A stretch of DNA of 64,000 nt from an uncultured Caulobacterales bacterium (GTDB lineage: Bacteria; Pseudomonadota; Alphaproteobacteria; Caulobacterales; Caulobacteraceae), in assembly GCA_903884425.1 (NCBI GenBank), contig CAISEP010000003.1, positions 186,001-250,000 on the forward strand, read 5' to 3'. Below are positions 1 to 8,661 of this stretch, piece after piece; within the stretch, counting starts at the first letter, position 1, and every line of letters starts with the position of its first letter. The notes under the pieces were generated by a model, which saw nothing but the letters and a program-made list of their open reading frames with translations, ran no database searches and was not told the DNA's origin. The position numbers and the translations under genes were made by a program.

Positions 1-1014
1 GAAGGCCTCGGACACGGCCTCGATGGCGTCGTTCAGGCGCGCCTCGGCGGCAAGCCCGCGGGCCTGGGCCACATGCTCCTCGGTCACGTCCAGGGCCACG
101 CCCATGATCGCCGCATAGCCCAGCTCGTCCCGCTCGCCGATGCCCTGGCCGCGGGCGTCGATCCAGGCATCGCCGGAGGCCCCGGGCACGCGGAAGGTCA
201 CGTCGAAGGCCCCGTGCTCGGCGGCGTCCACCAGGGCCTGGCGCACCCGCTCCCGGTGCTCCGGCGCGATGCGGCTCAGCACGTCGGCCCCGGTGGCGAT
301 GCCGCCGCCGCCCCAGCCGAACATGACGCCGGTGACGTCGGACAGGTCCACCATGTCTTCCCGGATCCGCCACTCCCAGATGCCGCAATGGGCCGCCTCC
401 ACGGCGGAGCGGAACCGGCGCTCGGTCTCCCGGCGCTGGATCTGGGCCATTTCCGCCTTGTTGGTCTGGCGGAACACGACGATGGCCAGGCACAGGCCGA
501 TGGCCAGCGGGGCCAGCAGCGCGATCGTGTCCTCGATCAGCGAGCGCTGCTCGGCGGCGGTGTGCTGGACCACCGGGGTGGCGGTGATCACCAGCAGTCC
601 GCTGGGCGCGAGATGGGTGATGCTGAGGGACTGCTGGCCGGTCTGGCCGCGCATGGTCACCAGGGCTCCGTGGCCGTGCTTCTGGTCCTCCAGCAACTGG
701 TGGAGGGGCACGCCGAACACCTGCTCCACCGTGCCGTTCGCCTCCGGCTCGCCCCCGGCGGTTTCGGGATTGAGCACCCGGCCGTCGGCCTGCACCACGA
801 GGGAGATGACCGGCTTCTGGTTGCCCAGCGCCGCGTCGGCGGCGCGGCGCACCCGCAGCCCGGCAAACACCGTGTAGGCGGACAGGAGCAGCAGCAGCGA
901 CAGAACCAGCACCCGCAGGGTGACGGGAAACGGCGCAGGCTCGTGATCGCCGACGCCGGTCAACTGCGGCGGCGTCTTGCGCTTCTTCTCGCGGTGGTGG
1001 GCGGGTGCCGCCAA
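1..1014 (-). CDS. pleC: PleC-like membrane sensor histidine kinase, N-terminal part (cut by window edge)
   Basis: Seen: an open frame of 338 codons entering from the left edge. It starts at a TTG at 1012-1014, chosen because a strong AAGGAGG lies 8 bases upstream (1023-1029) and an in-frame stop (TGA, 1033-1035) rules out an ATG further up. The protein has a basic N-terminus, a membrane segment at about residues 29-52, a periplasmic stretch, a second membrane segment at about 163-183, then a PAS domain ending near GVALDVTEEH and the start of a second PAS (ARLNDAIEAVSEAF). The kinase core lies outside the window. Known: in Caulobacter the polar kinase/phosphatase PleC has this layout and its gene lies next to pepN, as here. 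Inference: a PleC orthologue that sets the DivK/PleD phosphorylation state. Another PAS-type membrane kinase is possible because the catalytic part is missing. Confidence 0.66.
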   Translation of the reverse strand, partial: MAAPAHHREKKRKTPPQLTGVGDHEPAPFPVTLRVLVLSLLLLLSAYTVFAGLRVRRAADAALGNQKPVISLVVQADGRVLNPETAGGEPEANGTVEQVFGVPLHQLLEDQKHGHGALVTMRGQTGQQSLSITHLAPSGLLVITATPVVQHTAAEQRSLIEDTIALLAPLAIGLCLAIVVFRQTNKAEMAQIQRRETERRFRSAVEAAHCGIWEWRIREDMVDLSDVTGVMFGWGGGGIATGADVLSRIAPEHRERVRQALVDAAEHGAFDVTFRVPGASGDAWIDARGQGIGERDELGYAAIMGVALDVTEEHVAQARGLAAEARLNDAIEAVSEAF

Positions 1015-1076
1015 ACCGCGGGCCTCCTTCAATCAAGGATCAATGGCTGTGCTTAATCTGATTTGGCCTCGGCCTG

Positions 1077-3698
1077 TCACCTGCCCATTGCCCTCGACGC
1101 GATCTCTGCCACGTTTTTCGACAGGCCCGGATGCTGCAGCACCCGGGTGAGGGCCTGACGCATCTGCTCGGCCCGGCCCGGCTCGAACCGCGCCCAGTTG
1201 GACAGGGGCTCGACCATGCGCGCGGCGACGGAGGGGTTGACCGCGTCCGCCGCCAGGATCTGGTCGGTGAGGAAGCGGTATCCCTCCCCGTCGGGGGCGT
1301 GGAAGCGGTAGGGATTGCCCACGGCGAAGCCCATCACCAGGGCCCGCAGGCGGTTGGGATTTCGGCTGTCGAAATCCGGATGCGCCGTCAGGCCGAGCAC
1401 CCGTCCGAAGGCGTCCGGGGCCGGGCTGCGGGCCTGGACTGCGAACCACTTGTCGATCACCAGGGGCTCTGTCTTCCACTGGTCGTAGAAGGCCGCGAGG
1501 GCCCGGTCCAGCACCTCGCCGCCGACGAGGGTGAGGGCCGACAGCCCCCCCATCTGGTCGGTCATGTTGCGGGCGGCGGCGAAATGGCCGACGGCCCGGC
1601 TGACGGCGTCCCCGTCCGGAACCGCCACCATCAGGTCGAGCACCGCATTGCGCAGGGCCCGACGCCCGGCCTGCTCCGCATCGGGGGAGAAGGACGCGAC
1701 CATCTGCAGCCCGGTGTGAAGGGCCCGCAGGGGCTCGGCCAGGTGCGCGGAAATGCGCATCCGCAGGGCTTCGCGGGCGTCGTGCAGGGCCCAGGGGTCC
1801 ACTAGGCCGTCCACGGCCATGACCAGGTCGGATTCCGTGGGCAGGCCCAGCATCAGGGCCCGGAAGGCATCTCCCGCCCCTTCGTCCGCCAGGGCCCGGC
1901 CCAGGGCCTCGGCAAACCGCGCCTCGCCGGTCTCGTCGGGCCGCCCGGCGGTGCGGGCCAGGATCAGGCCCCGGGCCAGGGCCTGTCCGGCCTCCCAGCG
2001 ATTGAACAGGTCCGGATCGGCGGCCATCAGCACATAGCCGTCGGTCGGGGCGGCGTCGGTGGTCAGGTTCACCGGGGCAGAGAAGCCGCGCAGGGCCGAC
2101 AGCACCGGCGGGGCGGCGACTCCCTCGAGCACGAAGCTCTGCTTCGGCTGGTCCAGCACCAGGGTGTGGGTCCGGCCGCGGACACCGTCCAGCGTGGCGT
2201 CGAGTTCCGCGCCCTGGCTGTCCAGCAGCCCGATCCGCACCGGGATCGGAACCGGGGCCTTGGTGGGCTGGCCCGGCGTGGCCCGCAGGGACTGGGCGAG
2301 CGTCAGGGTCAGCCGACCGGCTTCGGCGTCATAATCCCGGCGGATGTCCAGGTCCGGCGTTCCGGCCTGTTCGTACCAGGCGAAGAAGCCGCCCAGATCG
2401 CGACCGGAGGCCTCGGCAAAGCAGGCGATGAAGGCATCCACCGTGGTGGCATGGCCGTCCCAGCGCTCGAAATAGAGGTCCATGCCTGCGCGGAACGCCT
2501 CCGGCCCGATCAGGGTCTTCAGCATGCGGATCACCTCCGCGCCCTTCTCGTAGATGGTCGCGGTGTAGAAGTTGTCGATCTTCACATAGCTGGACGGGCG
2601 GACCGGGTGGGCCATGGGGCCGGCATCCTCCGGAAACTGCCGGGCCCGCAGCATCTTCACGTCCTTGATCCGCTGCACCGCCTCGCCCCGCATGTCGGCG
2701 GAGAAGCTCTGGTCGCGGAACACGGTCAGGCCTTCCTTCAGGCACAGCTGGAACCAGTCCCGGCAGGTGATCCGGTTGCCGGTCCAGTTGTGGAAGTATT
2801 CGTGGGCCACAACGCTCTCGATCCGCTCGAAGTCGGTGTCGGTGGCCGTGGCCTCGTCCGCCAGCAGCAGGGACGAGTTGAAGATGTTCAGCCCCTTGTT
2901 CTCCATCGCCCCGAAATTGAAATCCCGGACGGCCACGATCATGAACAGGTCGAGGTCATATTCCCGGCCATAGGCCTCCTCGTCCCAGCGCATGGACCGC
3001 TTCAGCGCGTCCATCGCATAGGCCGCCCGCGGGGCCTGGCCCGGGTCCACATAGATGGCCAGCGCCACCTCGCGGCCGGAGACGGTGGTGAAGCTGTCCT
3101 CCAGCACGTCCAGCTCCCCCGCCACCAGGGCAAACAGGTAGCAGGGCTTGGGGAAGGGGTCGCTCCACACCGCAAAGTGCCGTCCGCCGGGCAGGACGCC
3201 TTGCTCCACCCGGTTGCCGTTGGAGAGCAGGTGGGCGAAGGCCCGGTCCGCCTCCACCCGCACCCGGAAGGTGCTGAGCACGTCGGGCCGGTCGGGATAA
3301 TAGGTGATCTTGCGAAAGCCCTCCGCCTCGCACTGGGTGCAGAAGCGGCCGCCGGACATGTAGAGGCCCTCCAGCGCCGTATTGCCTTCGGGATCGATCT
3401 CGACCTCGGTGGCGAGGACGAAGTGATCGGGGACCCCGCGCAGGGACAGGTGCTCGTCCGTCCGGGTCAGCCGCTCCACGGCCACGGGCACGTCATCGAT
3501 GGCCACCGACACCATCTTCAGCCGCACCCCGTCCAGCACCAGCGGCGCATCGGCCTCGCCGGTGCGGGTCACGGTTAGCAGGGACCGGACCCGGGTGGCG
3601 TGGGGCGAGAGGGAGATGTCCAGCTCGACGCTGTCGATGCGGAAGGGGAAGGGCCGGTAGTCGGCCAGCTGGATCGGAGCGATGGTGTCTGTGCGCAT
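1077..3698 (-). CDS. pepN: Aminopeptidase N (M1 zinc metallopeptidase)
   Basis: Cytosolic zinc aminopeptidase that removes N-terminal residues from peptides. The 873-residue product matches the length of E. coli PepN (870). The substrate motif GAMEN is near residue 261 and the zinc motif HEYFH near 299, followed 18 residues later by the Glu in LKEGLTVF; these positions almost coincide with E. coli PepN. The frame is open to 3788, but I chose the ATG at 3698 (MRTDTIAPIQLADYRPF) because the family begins here and the 30 residues upstream look like translated leader. No good ribosome site is visible. The pleC-like gene follows 62 bases downstream on the same strand. Confidence 0.95.
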   Translation of the reverse strand: MRTDTIAPIQLADYRPFPFRIDSVELDISLSPHATRVRSLLTVTRTGEADAPLVLDGVRLKMVSVAIDDVPVAVERLTRTDEHLSLRGVPDHFVLATEVEIDPEGNTALEGLYMSGGRFCTQCEAEGFRKITYYPDRPDVLSTFRVRVEADRAFAHLLSNGNRVEQGVLPGGRHFAVWSDPFPKPCYLFALVAGELDVLEDSFTTVSGREVALAIYVDPGQAPRAAYAMDALKRSMRWDEEAYGREYDLDLFMIVAVRDFNFGAMENKGLNIFNSSLLLADEATATDTDFERIESVVAHEYFHNWTGNRITCRDWFQLCLKEGLTVFRDQSFSADMRGEAVQRIKDVKMLRARQFPEDAGPMAHPVRPSSYVKIDNFYTATIYEKGAEVIRMLKTLIGPEAFRAGMDLYFERWDGHATTVDAFIACFAEASGRDLGGFFAWYEQAGTPDLDIRRDYDAEAGRLTLTLAQSLRATPGQPTKAPVPIPVRIGLLDSQGAELDATLDGVRGRTHTLVLDQPKQSFVLEGVAAPPVLSALRGFSAPVNLTTDAAPTDGYVLMAADPDLFNRWEAGQALARGLILARTAGRPDETGEARFAEALGRALADEGAGDAFRALMLGLPTESDLVMAVDGLVDPWALHDAREALRMRISAHLAEPLRALHTGLQMVASFSPDAEQAGRRALRNAVLDLMVAVPDGDAVSRAVGHFAAARNMTDQMGGLSALTLVGGEVLDRALAAFYDQWKTEPLVIDKWFAVQARSPAPDAFGRVLGLTAHPDFDSRNPNRLRALVMGFAVGNPYRFHAPDGEGYRFLTDQILAADAVNPSVAARMVEPLSNWARFEPGRAEQMRQALTRVLQHPGLSKNVAEIASRAMGR

Positions 3699-3885
3699 GG
3701 CGGGAGTGTAGCTCTGCGGACACGCCGACGCCACCCGGATGCAACAGTTGCGCGACGTCAAAGTCAGCGGGTCAGAACGGGCGTTCAACCCCCTTCGAGA
3801 AGGCCGCTTCGTCTGGAGGCGGCGCTTCCCACCGGATCGGTGGCCGCCGTGCGCGGAGCCGCAACGTCATCTGAAAGGGACCTCC

Positions 3886-4542
3886 ATGACCCGTAAGCTT
3901 GCCCTCGCCCTCGTCGCCGCCACCGCCCTCGCCGCGACCGGAACCGCCGCCCTGGCCGATGAGGCCTTCGTGCCGAAGGAAGCCGGCCACATCATGCTCC
4001 AGATGCGGGTCACCGATGTCGCCCCCGATGCCGGCAATGCCATCAAGACCTCCGCCGGTGCGGCCACCGGGCTGAATGCCGACGTGTCCGACAGCTATGT
4101 CCCGACGCTTGGGATCGACTATTTCTTCACCGACCACGTGGCGGCGGAACTGGTGCTCGGCACCTCCTACCACAAGGTCAAGGCCACCGGGACCGGCGTG
4201 AACGTGGAGGCCTATGACACCTGGGTGATCCCGCCGGTCCTGACCCTGCAGTATCACTTCGCCCCCAAGGCCCGGTTCAGCCCCTATGTGGGGGCGGGCG
4301 TGAACTACATGATCTTCTACAGCGGCAAGAACAAGAACGGCTTCACCACCAAGCTGGACGACGGCTTCGGCGCGGCGCTGCAGGCGGGCTTCGACTACGG
4401 CCTGGGCGGTCGCTGGAGCGCCAATGTCGATGTGAAGAAGGTGTTCTTCAACACCAAGGCCTCCATCAATGGCGGGGCCCTGACCTCCAGCGTGGATCTC
4501 GATCCGTGGGTGGTGTCTGCCGGGGTCGGCTACAAGTTCTGA
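3886..4542 (+). CDS. OmpW-family outer membrane beta-barrel protein
   Basis: A 218-residue protein with a clear Sec signal peptide (MTRKLALALVAATALAATG, cleaved after ALA at about residue 24) and alternating hydrophobic strands ending in the aromatic C-terminus GVGYKF, typical of outer membrane barrels. OmpW hallmarks include PTLGIDYFFTDHVAAEL, the LTLQYHF strand and FSPYVGAGVNYMIFYS. OmpW proteins form small eight-stranded barrels thought to pass hydrophobic compounds. The frame extends upstream to 3739, but the ATG at 3886 directly precedes the signal peptide and has GAAAGGGA upstream. It is divergent from pepN, with 187 bases between. Confidence 0.88.
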   Translation: MTRKLALALVAATALAATGTAALADEAFVPKEAGHIMLQMRVTDVAPDAGNAIKTSAGAATGLNADVSDSYVPTLGIDYFFTDHVAAELVLGTSYHKVKATGTGVNVEAYDTWVIPPVLTLQYHFAPKARFSPYVGAGVNYMIFYSGKNKNGFTTKLDDGFGAALQAGFDYGLGGRWSANVDVKKVFFNTKASINGGALTSSVDLDPWVVSAGVGYKF

Positions 4543-4575
4543 CCTGAGGGAACAGCGGGCCCGGCGGGGCGCGGC

Positions 4576-5157
4576 TCAGTCGACCGGTTCGGTCGTAAGG
4601 GTCGCGTCCTGCCGCTCGCCTGTCTGCCGCCCGCCGGAGACGTATTTCAGCAGCCGGTGGGCTTCCCGGGCCAGTTCCATGACGGCCGGGGGGGCGTCCT
4701 CCGGAGCCTCCGACACCAGGGCCTTCAGCCGCTGGGCCAGCCGGGCCATCTGCGGGGCCGCGGAGATCAGCCGGGCCTGCTTCTCGAAGCGCGCCGGGTC
4801 GCGGTCATATTCCGAGCCCGGCACCCGCCATCCGCCCCAGTCCTGGGCGTCGGTCACCACCACCGGATAGGTTCCGGGGAAGGGGTGATGGGCGCAGTCC
4901 TCGGGTTGCTGCCACTTGTTGCGGGTCCTGAGAATCCGCCACGCAGGGTCCTTGGGGTCCAGGCCCGGGGTCTCCGCTGGGGCCTCGGCCTGGAGTTCGT
5001 GGCCGAGGAATTCCCGGCCGAAACCCACGTCGTAGGTGATCCGCACCGGCTCGTCGAAGCCCTTGGCCCAGATGGGCGTGATCTTGTCGATGGTGGCCCA
5101 GGCCCCGACGCACTCGACCCATACCCGCTGGTGTCTGTGAAACTGCGCCTTCGCCAT
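4576..5157 (-). CDS. Conserved hypothetical protein, 193 aa
   Basis: I do not recognise a named family. The protein is soluble, with no signal peptide or membrane segment. The N-terminal half (FHRHQRVWVECVGAWATIDK, then WAKGFDEPVRITYDVG) looks like a small beta domain. The C-terminal segment has ISAAPQMARLAQRLKALV, a helix of a kind also seen at the end of many small phage and plasmid proteins. Aromatic residues are abundant (WGGW, NKWQQPED). It ends in the 33-base gap after ompW (convergent) and is divergent from the acyl-CoA dehydrogenase pair. Confidence 0.75.
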   Translation of the reverse strand: MAKAQFHRHQRVWVECVGAWATIDKITPIWAKGFDEPVRITYDVGFGREFLGHELQAEAPAETPGLDPKDPAWRILRTRNKWQQPEDCAHHPFPGTYPVVVTDAQDWGGWRVPGSEYDRDPARFEKQARLISAAPQMARLAQRLKALVSEAPEDAPPAVMELAREAHRLLKYVSGGRQTGERQDATLTTEPVD

Positions 5158-5207
5158 CCGGACGGGTCACTCCAAAGCCACTGGAGGTCGTGTTTTACGG
5201 GGAAATC

Positions 5208-5224
5208 ATTGACGCAGGGTCAAT
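5208..5224. promoter_or_regulatory. Perfect inverted repeat ATTGAC-N5-GTCAAT, candidate operator
   Basis: In the 153-base divergent region between the hypothetical gene and the acyl-CoA dehydrogenase pair. Both 6-base arms match exactly and are separated by GCAGG. Size and symmetry suit a dimeric repressor of the TetR or GntR type, which often control fatty acid oxidation genes. No regulator gene lies beside it, so the factor is unknown. Confidence 0.4.
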
Positions 5225-5310
5225 CTTTTCCCTTTCAATAGAGAAGCCTATGCTCCCGCCCACAAGGACGCGAGGCCGTCAGGGCCGTTCGCGCGACGGG
5301 AGCGAAGCCG

Positions 5311-6420
5311 GTGAATTTCGATTATTCCGACGACCAGAAATTTCTGAAATCCGAGGCACGCAAGTTCCTCGACGCCCGTGCCACCGCCAAGGTGAACCGG
5401 GCCGTGCTGGATGATGCCTCGAAATCCTACGATCCGGAGCTGTGGAAGGCCGTGGCCGAGATGGGCTGGCTGGGTGCGGCCATCCCCGAGGAGTTCGGCG
5501 GGCTGGGCCTTGGCCACATCGACCTGTGCGCCATCGCCGAGGAGCTGGGCCGCGTGGTCGCGCCCATCCCCTTCGCCTCCACCGTCTATTTCTTCGCCGA
5601 GGCGGTGATGCTGGCGGGTTCCGAGGCCCAGAAGGCCGAGCTGCTGCCGAAGATCGCCTCGGGCGAACTGATCGGCTGTTTTGCCACGTCGGAAGGACCC
5701 GGGGCCGCCACGGCGGCCAGCCTGTCCACCACCGTGCTCGACGGGTCGATCAACGGGGTGAAGATCCCGGTGACGGACGGCGACATCGCCCACAAGGCCA
5801 TCGTGCTCGCCAGCGAGGGCGGCAAGCCGGGCCTGTTCATCGTCGACCTGGCCACGGCGGGCAAGGAGGTGCTGAAGACCCTCGACCCCAGCCGCAGCGC
5901 GGCGAAGCTGACCTTCTCCGGCCAGCCGGCGGAGCGTCTGGGCGGGGTGGGCGACGGCATCGCCCTGATGGAGGCGGTGTTCGACCGCGCCGCCGTGCTC
6001 ATCGCCTTCGAGCAGGTGGGCGGGGCCGACAAGTGCCTGGAGATGGCCAAGGAATATGCGCTTGGCCGCTACGCCTTCGGCCGGACCATCGCCGGCTATC
6101 AGGCGATCAAGCACAAGCTGGCCGACATCTATGTGAAGAACGAGCTGGCCCGCTCCAACGCCTATTACGGGGCCTGGGCGCTGAACACCTCCGCGCCGGA
6201 GCTGCCGATCGCCGCGTCGGCCGCCCGGATCGCCGGCTGCGACGCCTTCTGGTTCGCTGCCAAGGAAAACGTCCAGACCCACGGGGGCATGGGCTTCACC
6301 TGGGCCGTGGACGCCCACCTCTATTATCGCCGGGCCAAGCAGCTCGGCCTCGTCGCCGGCGCCGCCCGTTCGTGGAAAGAGCGCCTTGTCAGCCAGCTTG
6401 AACGTCGCAACGCGGCCTGA
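5311..6420 (+). CDS. Acyl-CoA dehydrogenase, smaller subunit type
   Basis: A 369-residue flavoprotein of the acyl-CoA dehydrogenase family, introducing the alpha-beta double bond in acyl-CoA. N-terminal helical domain (FDYSDDQKFLKSEARKFL, AIPEEFGGLGLGHIDL), a reduced middle beta domain, and a C-terminal domain with RYAFGRTIAGYQAIKHKLAD and QTHGGMGFTW. The start is GTG at 5311 with GGGAG upstream. It lies 11 bases before a second dehydrogenase gene. Known: in actinobacterial steroid degradation, paired dehydrogenases of this kind form alpha2-beta2 enzymes. Odd: after GFTW, many homologues carry E-H-D; here the sequence is A-V-D. Inference: one half of a heteromeric enzyme; substrate unknown. 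Confidence 0.9.
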   Translation: MNFDYSDDQKFLKSEARKFLDARATAKVNRAVLDDASKSYDPELWKAVAEMGWLGAAIPEEFGGLGLGHIDLCAIAEELGRVVAPIPFASTVYFFAEAVMLAGSEAQKAELLPKIASGELIGCFATSEGPGAATAASLSTTVLDGSINGVKIPVTDGDIAHKAIVLASEGGKPGLFIVDLATAGKEVLKTLDPSRSAAKLTFSGQPAERLGGVGDGIALMEAVFDRAAVLIAFEQVGGADKCLEMAKEYALGRYAFGRTIAGYQAIKHKLADIYVKNELARSNAYYGAWALNTSAPELPIAASAARIAGCDAFWFAAKENVQTHGGMGFTWAVDAHLYYRRAKQLGLVAGAARSWKERLVSQLERRNAA

Positions 6421-6431
6421 GGAAAGAGATC

Positions 6432-7643
6432 ATGGATTTCAACGACACCGCAGAAGAAGCCGCCTTCCGCGCCGAGGCCCGCGCCTGGCTGCAGGCCAAT
6501 GCGCCCAAGCTCAACCTCACCGGCATGCCGGAGAAGGAGGTGCTGAAGCACGCCAAGGCCTGGCAGGCCAAGAAGGCCGAGGCCCGCTATGCCTGCATCA
6601 CTTGGCCGGAAAAGCTGGGCGGTCGCGGCGGCACGCCGATCCAGCAGGTGATCTTCGGCCAGGAAGAGGCCAAGGTCGGCGCCCCCCGCGGGTTCTTCGA
6701 CATCGGTCTGGGCATGTGCATCCCCACCGTCATGGCCTTTGCCAATGACGAGACCAAGGCCCGCTTCGTCAGCCCCGCCGTCCGCGGCGAGGAGATCTGG
6801 TGCCAGCTGTTCTCCGAGCCGTCGGCCGGTTCCGACGTGGCCGGCCTGCGCACCAAGGCGGTGCGGGACGGGGACGACTGGGTGATCAACGGCCAGAAGG
6901 TCTGGACCTCCGGCGCGCACTACTGCGACTTCGGCATCGTGCTGGTCCGCACCGACCCGGACGTGCCCAAGCACAAGGGCCTGACCATGTTCTGGATCGA
7001 CATGAAGGATCCGGGCGTGACGGTGAAGCCGATCCACCAGATGTCCGGTGGCTCGAACTTCAACGAGGTCTATTTCGAGAATGTCCGCGTGAACGACAGC
7101 CAGCGCCTGGGCCCGGTGGGCGACGGCTGGAAGGTGGCCCTGGTCACCCTGATGAACGAGCGCCTGGCCGTGGGCGGTGCCACCGGCCCGAACTATCCGG
7201 AGCTTCTGTCCCTGGCCCGTTCCACCCCGTCGGGGGACAGCTCGGCGCTGGAGGACCAGGCCTTCCGCGAGAAGCTGGCCGACTGGTACGTGCAGGCGGA
7301 GGGGCTGAAGCTGACCCGCTTCCGTTCCATCACCGCGCTCTCCCGCGGCCAGACCCCGGGGCCGGAGGCGTCCATCGGCAAGATCGTTTCCGCCAACCAG
7401 CTCCAGGCCATGTCGTCGGAGGCGATGGAGGTGCTCGACCAGTACGGCATTCTCTCCGATCCGGAACTCGCACCCTTGGAGGCGGGGTTCCAGCAGTCGG
7501 TCATGTGGTCGGCGGGCCTGCGCATCGCCGGCGGTACCGACGAAATCCTGAAGAACATCATTGCCGAGCGGGTTCTGGGCCTGCCCGGCGATGTCCGCGT
7601 CGACAAGGACGTGGCCTTCAAGGACATGCCCACGGGTCTGTGA
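6432..7643 (+). CDS. Acyl-CoA dehydrogenase, larger subunit type
   Basis: A 403-residue acyl-CoA dehydrogenase. FAD and substrate regions are typical: QLFSEPSAGSDVAGLRTKA in the middle domain, GDDWVINGQKVWTSGAHYCD, and the C-terminal GGTDEILKNIIAERVLGLP. The ATG at 6432 follows GAGGAAAGAG. The gene sits 11 bases after the smaller dehydrogenase and should be co-transcribed with it. Known: enzymes ending in GGT-[SD]-EI-KNIIAERVLGLP include the FadE17/FadE29-like group. Inference: the two gene products form one complex acting on branched, cyclic or long acyl-CoA; the sequence alone does not give the substrate. Confidence 0.92.
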   Translation: MDFNDTAEEAAFRAEARAWLQANAPKLNLTGMPEKEVLKHAKAWQAKKAEARYACITWPEKLGGRGGTPIQQVIFGQEEAKVGAPRGFFDIGLGMCIPTVMAFANDETKARFVSPAVRGEEIWCQLFSEPSAGSDVAGLRTKAVRDGDDWVINGQKVWTSGAHYCDFGIVLVRTDPDVPKHKGLTMFWIDMKDPGVTVKPIHQMSGGSNFNEVYFENVRVNDSQRLGPVGDGWKVALVTLMNERLAVGGATGPNYPELLSLARSTPSGDSSALEDQAFREKLADWYVQAEGLKLTRFRSITALSRGQTPGPEASIGKIVSANQLQAMSSEAMEVLDQYGILSDPELAPLEAGFQQSVMWSAGLRIAGGTDEILKNIIAERVLGLPGDVRVDKDVAFKDMPTGL

Positions 7644-7652
7644 TCTGCGACT

Positions 7653-7664
7653 TTCGCGCGCGAA
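7653..7664. repeat. 12-bp perfect palindrome TTCGCGCGCGAA, copy 1
   Basis: First of two identical self-complementary 12-mers between the acyl-CoA dehydrogenase gene and the nucleotidase-like gene. The centres of the copies are 33 bp apart, about three helical turns, so bound dimers would face the same side of the helix. This suggests a paired operator; the regulator is unknown. Confidence 0.55.
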
Positions 7665-7685
7665 TTGCCTTCAGATCGAGGCTGG

Positions 7686-7697
7686 TTCGCGCGCGAA
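7686..7697. repeat. 12-bp perfect palindrome TTCGCGCGCGAA, copy 2
   Basis: Second identical copy, ending 38 bases before the nucleotidase-like start codon. Its left arm TTCGCG lies 16 bases upstream of CATAAA (7708-7713), so it could overlap the -35 region of that gene's promoter. This position would suit a repressor. Confidence 0.55.
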
Positions 7698-7734
7698 GGT
7701 TGCGAATCATAAATTTCATGGTTAGGGTGTCGGA

Positions 7735-8661
7735 ATGGTCACCCTACCCAAACCGTTGACTATTGGCGTTTCTACACGTGCGCTCTTTCGGCTTGAAGAG
7801 GAGCATAGCGTTTTTGAGGCGCAAGGGGTGGAGGCGTATGCGCAGTTGCAACTCTCTCGGGAGCGGTCTGTTCCAGAGAAAGGTGCCGCCTTTGAGGTTG
7901 TTCGACGTCTTCTTGAACTGAATTCGCCAGGCTCTGAAAAGCTAGTCGACGTTGTTTTGATGTCGCGAAATTTTCCTGAGCTTTCACTCCGTGCATTCAA
8001 TGCGGTCAATGAATATGGTTTGGCGATTGAGCGGGGCAGCTTTGTAAGTGGTCGGCCAGTCGCTCCGTACGCAACTGCTTGGGGAATCGACCTATTTCTC
8101 TCAAATCATGCCGAAGATGTTCATTCGGCTGCTGCAAATGATGTTGCATCGGCAACGCTGCTTGAGCCGCCATCGTCCCAAATTGCGATTGCAGAGGATG
8201 AAGTGCGCATAGCGCTCGATGGTGACTCGGTCATTTTCGATCCGGAATCTGATGAGATTTATAAGGCGCACGGCCTCGAAGCATTCCTAAAGCACGAATC
8301 GGATCACGGGAGTGTTCCGCTGGAACGCGGGCCGTTCGCGAGGTTTCTCGCAAGACTCGCTATCGTCAGAGCAAAAGTGATGCGAAGCGACGGCTCAAGT
8401 CGCGTCAGAATTGGGTTGTTTACTGCGCGGAATGCACCTGCACATGAGCGAGTAATTAGAACTTTTCGAGATTGGCACACTCCCGTGGATGAGGCTCATT
8501 TCGTAGGTTCTGCGGATAAGGGTCCGTTTCTTCAAGCATTCGGCGCGCACATATTTTTTGATGATCAGAATAAGCACGTTGTTAGTGCGCAGAGGCACGT
8601 TCCGGCGGGATGGGTGCCGGGACCACATTCGCCGGAAACACCCGTGATTCCGGGACGATAG
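7735..8661 (+). CDS. 5'-nucleotidase-like protein (cytosolic NT5C1 family), probably acquired
   Basis: A 308-residue soluble protein resembling the cytosolic 5'-nucleotidase family (Pfam 5_nucleotid-type, as in NT5C1A), which removes phosphate from nucleoside monophosphates. Family marks are IGVSTRALFRLEEEH at the N-terminus, the DGDSVIFDPESDEIYKAHGLE block containing the HAD-type Asp residues, and near the C-terminus RIGLFTARNAPAHERVIRT, VGSADKGPFLQAFGAHIFFDD. ATG at 7735 is the first in-frame start after GGGTGTCGGA. Base use is clearly AT-richer than in its neighbours (many codons end in T or A), a sign of horizontal transfer. It stands alone between the acyl-CoA dehydrogenases and a convergent aminotransferase. 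Confidence 0.8.
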   Translation: MVTLPKPLTIGVSTRALFRLEEEHSVFEAQGVEAYAQLQLSRERSVPEKGAAFEVVRRLLELNSPGSEKLVDVVLMSRNFPELSLRAFNAVNEYGLAIERGSFVSGRPVAPYATAWGIDLFLSNHAEDVHSAAANDVASATLLEPPSSQIAIAEDEVRIALDGDSVIFDPESDEIYKAHGLEAFLKHESDHGSVPLERGPFARFLARLAIVRAKVMRSDGSSRVRIGLFTARNAPAHERVIRTFRDWHTPVDEAHFVGSADKGPFLQAFGAHIFFDDQNKHVVSAQRHVPAGWVPGPHSPETPVIPGR

